Of a DNA stretch of 42,038 nt, positions 41,290 through 42,038 are shown piece by piece. The notes under the pieces are model-generated. The model made no database searches, had not been told where the DNA came from, and saw only the letters and a list, made by a program, of their open reading frames with translations. The DNA is taken from positions 1 to 42,038 of the IMG/VR virus record IMGVR_UViG_3300028569_002817; one strand, 5' to 3'. The stretch is from a virus. Within the stretch, counting starts at the first letter, position 1; the number at the start of each line of letters is the position of its first letter. The translations under genes were made by a program, and so were the position numbers.

Positions 41290-41439
41290 ATGAGCGCAGA
41301 ATCGCTGGGAGACCGTCCAAGCTATGCACTGAGCCCACAAAGGCTCAAGCGCCAGGTGCCCCGTCCTGCCTGCAACTTTTCTAGTAACAACTGGCGCGAT
41401 TACGAGCCTCTTTCGTCAAGCCTCGATCGGCTGACATGA
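41290..41439 (+). CDS. Small ORF coupled to the SNF2 helicase, 49 residues
   Basis: MSAESLGDRPSYALSPQRLK then RQVPRPACNFSSNNWRDYEP and SSSLDRLT. A GGAGG site is 8 bases upstream of its ATG. Its TGA overlaps the helicase ATG as ATGA, which indicates translational coupling and argues against chance. No homology is known to me. The 195 bases between the recombinase cassette and this ORF hold no visible gene. Confidence 0.5.
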   Translation: MSAESLGDRPSYALSPQRLKRQVPRPACNFSSNNWRDYEPLSSSLDRLT

Positions 41440-42038
41440 GGGTTTCTGATCAGCACGCAAAGTATTTTTCGAAGGACCTGTCGCGTCGTGCGCCGGTCGG
41501 CATCGACCGCCTTTCTGCAGCGTTGTTTGACGCGGCAGTCGACCTTAATCCCCACCAGATCGAAGCCGCGCTTTTCGCGCTTAGGTCGCCACTCTCGAAG
41601 GGCGTGATTCTTGCCGACGAGGTGGGTCTCGGAAAGACCATCGAGGCCGGCATTGTCCTTTGCCAGCTTTGGGCGGAACGCAGGCGGCGGCTCCTCGTAA
41701 TCTGTCCCGCCTCAATCCGGAAACAGTGGGCTCTTGAGCTCGAGGAGAAATTTAATCTGCCTGCAGTCGTGCTCGACGCGCGCTCCTGGCGCGAGGCCCA
41801 GCGCCTCGGCCAGGAGCCGCTCACGCAACGCGCTGTTCTGGTCATGTCCTACCACTTCGCGAATAGCCAACGCGAAGCGCTGAAGCGCATTGCCTGGGAC
41901 ATCGTGGTCATCGATGAGGCACACAAGCTTCGCAACGCCTATCGGCCGAGCAACAAGGTCGGCCAGGGGATCCGCTGGGCTACGGAGGGCTGCCGCAAGG
42001 TTCTCCTGACTGCCACGCCGCTTCAGAACTCACTGCTG
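41436..42038 (+). CDS. SNF2-family helicase, 5' part (cut by window end)
   Basis: The first 201 codons of a longer gene; the frame is open to the window end. The N-terminus RVSDQHAKYFSKDLSRRAP, then GIDRLSAALFDAAVDLNPHQ and IEAALFALRSPLSKGVILAD, leads to Walker A EVGLGKTIEAGIVLCQLWAE, then VICPASIRKQWALELEEKF (motif Ia), DIVVIDEAHKLRNAY (DEAH) and VLLTATPLQNS (motif III). This is the SNF2-type helicase that in many bacteria heads a defence or modification operon with a DNA methyltransferase and DUF4391-type protein. Codon use is less GC-biased at third positions than in the phage genes (for example TAT TTT, AAA TTT), suggesting different ancestry. What follows cannot be seen. Confidence 0.85.
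   Translation, partial: MRVSDQHAKYFSKDLSRRAPVGIDRLSAALFDAAVDLNPHQIEAALFALRSPLSKGVILADEVGLGKTIEAGIVLCQLWAERRRRLLVICPASIRKQWALELEEKFNLPAVVLDARSWREAQRLGQEPLTQRAVLVMSYHFANSQREALKRIAWDIVVIDEAHKLRNAYRPSNKVGQGIRWATEGCRKVLLTATPLQNSLL

Overview
The window is high-GC DNA in which most genes belong to a lambda-type (siphovirus-like) prophage. The protein families point to an alphaproteobacterium, probably Acetobacteraceae or a relative. That placement is an inference from families such as the fused prohead protease/major capsid protein, DUF6441, DUF3489, DUF6511 and a DUF2924-recombinase cassette; there is no rRNA or other taxonomic marker. Long open frames opposite real genes are a by-product of the GC bias and were left out.

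Positions 1-20.8 kb are the morphogenesis module, read leftwards on the minus strand in standard siphovirus order: small and large terminase, head-tail joining protein, portal, a structural protein, protease-capsid fusion, a rho-independent terminator, DUF2190 decoration-type protein, head-tail joining protein, holin candidate, DUF6441, tail completion protein, tail tube, tail chaperone pair with a -1 frameshift site (GGGAAAC), tape measure, distal tail, DUF2163-like protein, a Cys-protease-like protein, the J-like tip protein and a tailspike. Many neighbours overlap as ATGA. Two plus-strand genes (a PNPOx-like flavoprotein and a membrane protein, 8.46-9.62 kb) interrupt the tail operon and look like morons.

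Positions 20.9-22.1 kb carry two plus-strand genes, ending in an intergenic region with a perfect 17-bp inverted repeat. Positions 22.25-36.2 kb are the early/replication module, again on the minus strand: two tandem ParB-domain DNA methyltransferases, a RhuM-family gene with its own promoter, a DUF6456-like protein, a RuvC-like resolvase, a repeat-rich 194-bp region (11 copies of a CAGTTTCGG-type motif, an origin candidate), a primase-helicase, a Cas4-like nuclease, DUF6511, an SF2 helicase, an SSB-like protein, a Sak4-like ATPase, two small unknowns and a sigma factor. The likely division of labour is that the sigma factor drives a late class of promoters, the primase-helicase, SSB-like protein, ATPase, nuclease and resolvase replicate and recombine the genome, and the methyltransferases modify it.

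Positions 36.35-42.04 kb are accessory and mobile DNA: an overlapping two-gene pair of unknown function (418/329-residue class proteins, one with a Cys4 cluster and a winged helix), a plus-strand DUF2924 / large serine recombinase / HTH cassette, and a small ORF coupled to the start of an SNF2-family helicase that runs off the window and resembles defence-island helicases. No CI-type repressor, tyrosine integrase, clear endolysin, rRNA, tRNA or CRISPR array was found. The unknown pair, the repeat cluster and the SNF2 locus are the best places to look for something new.
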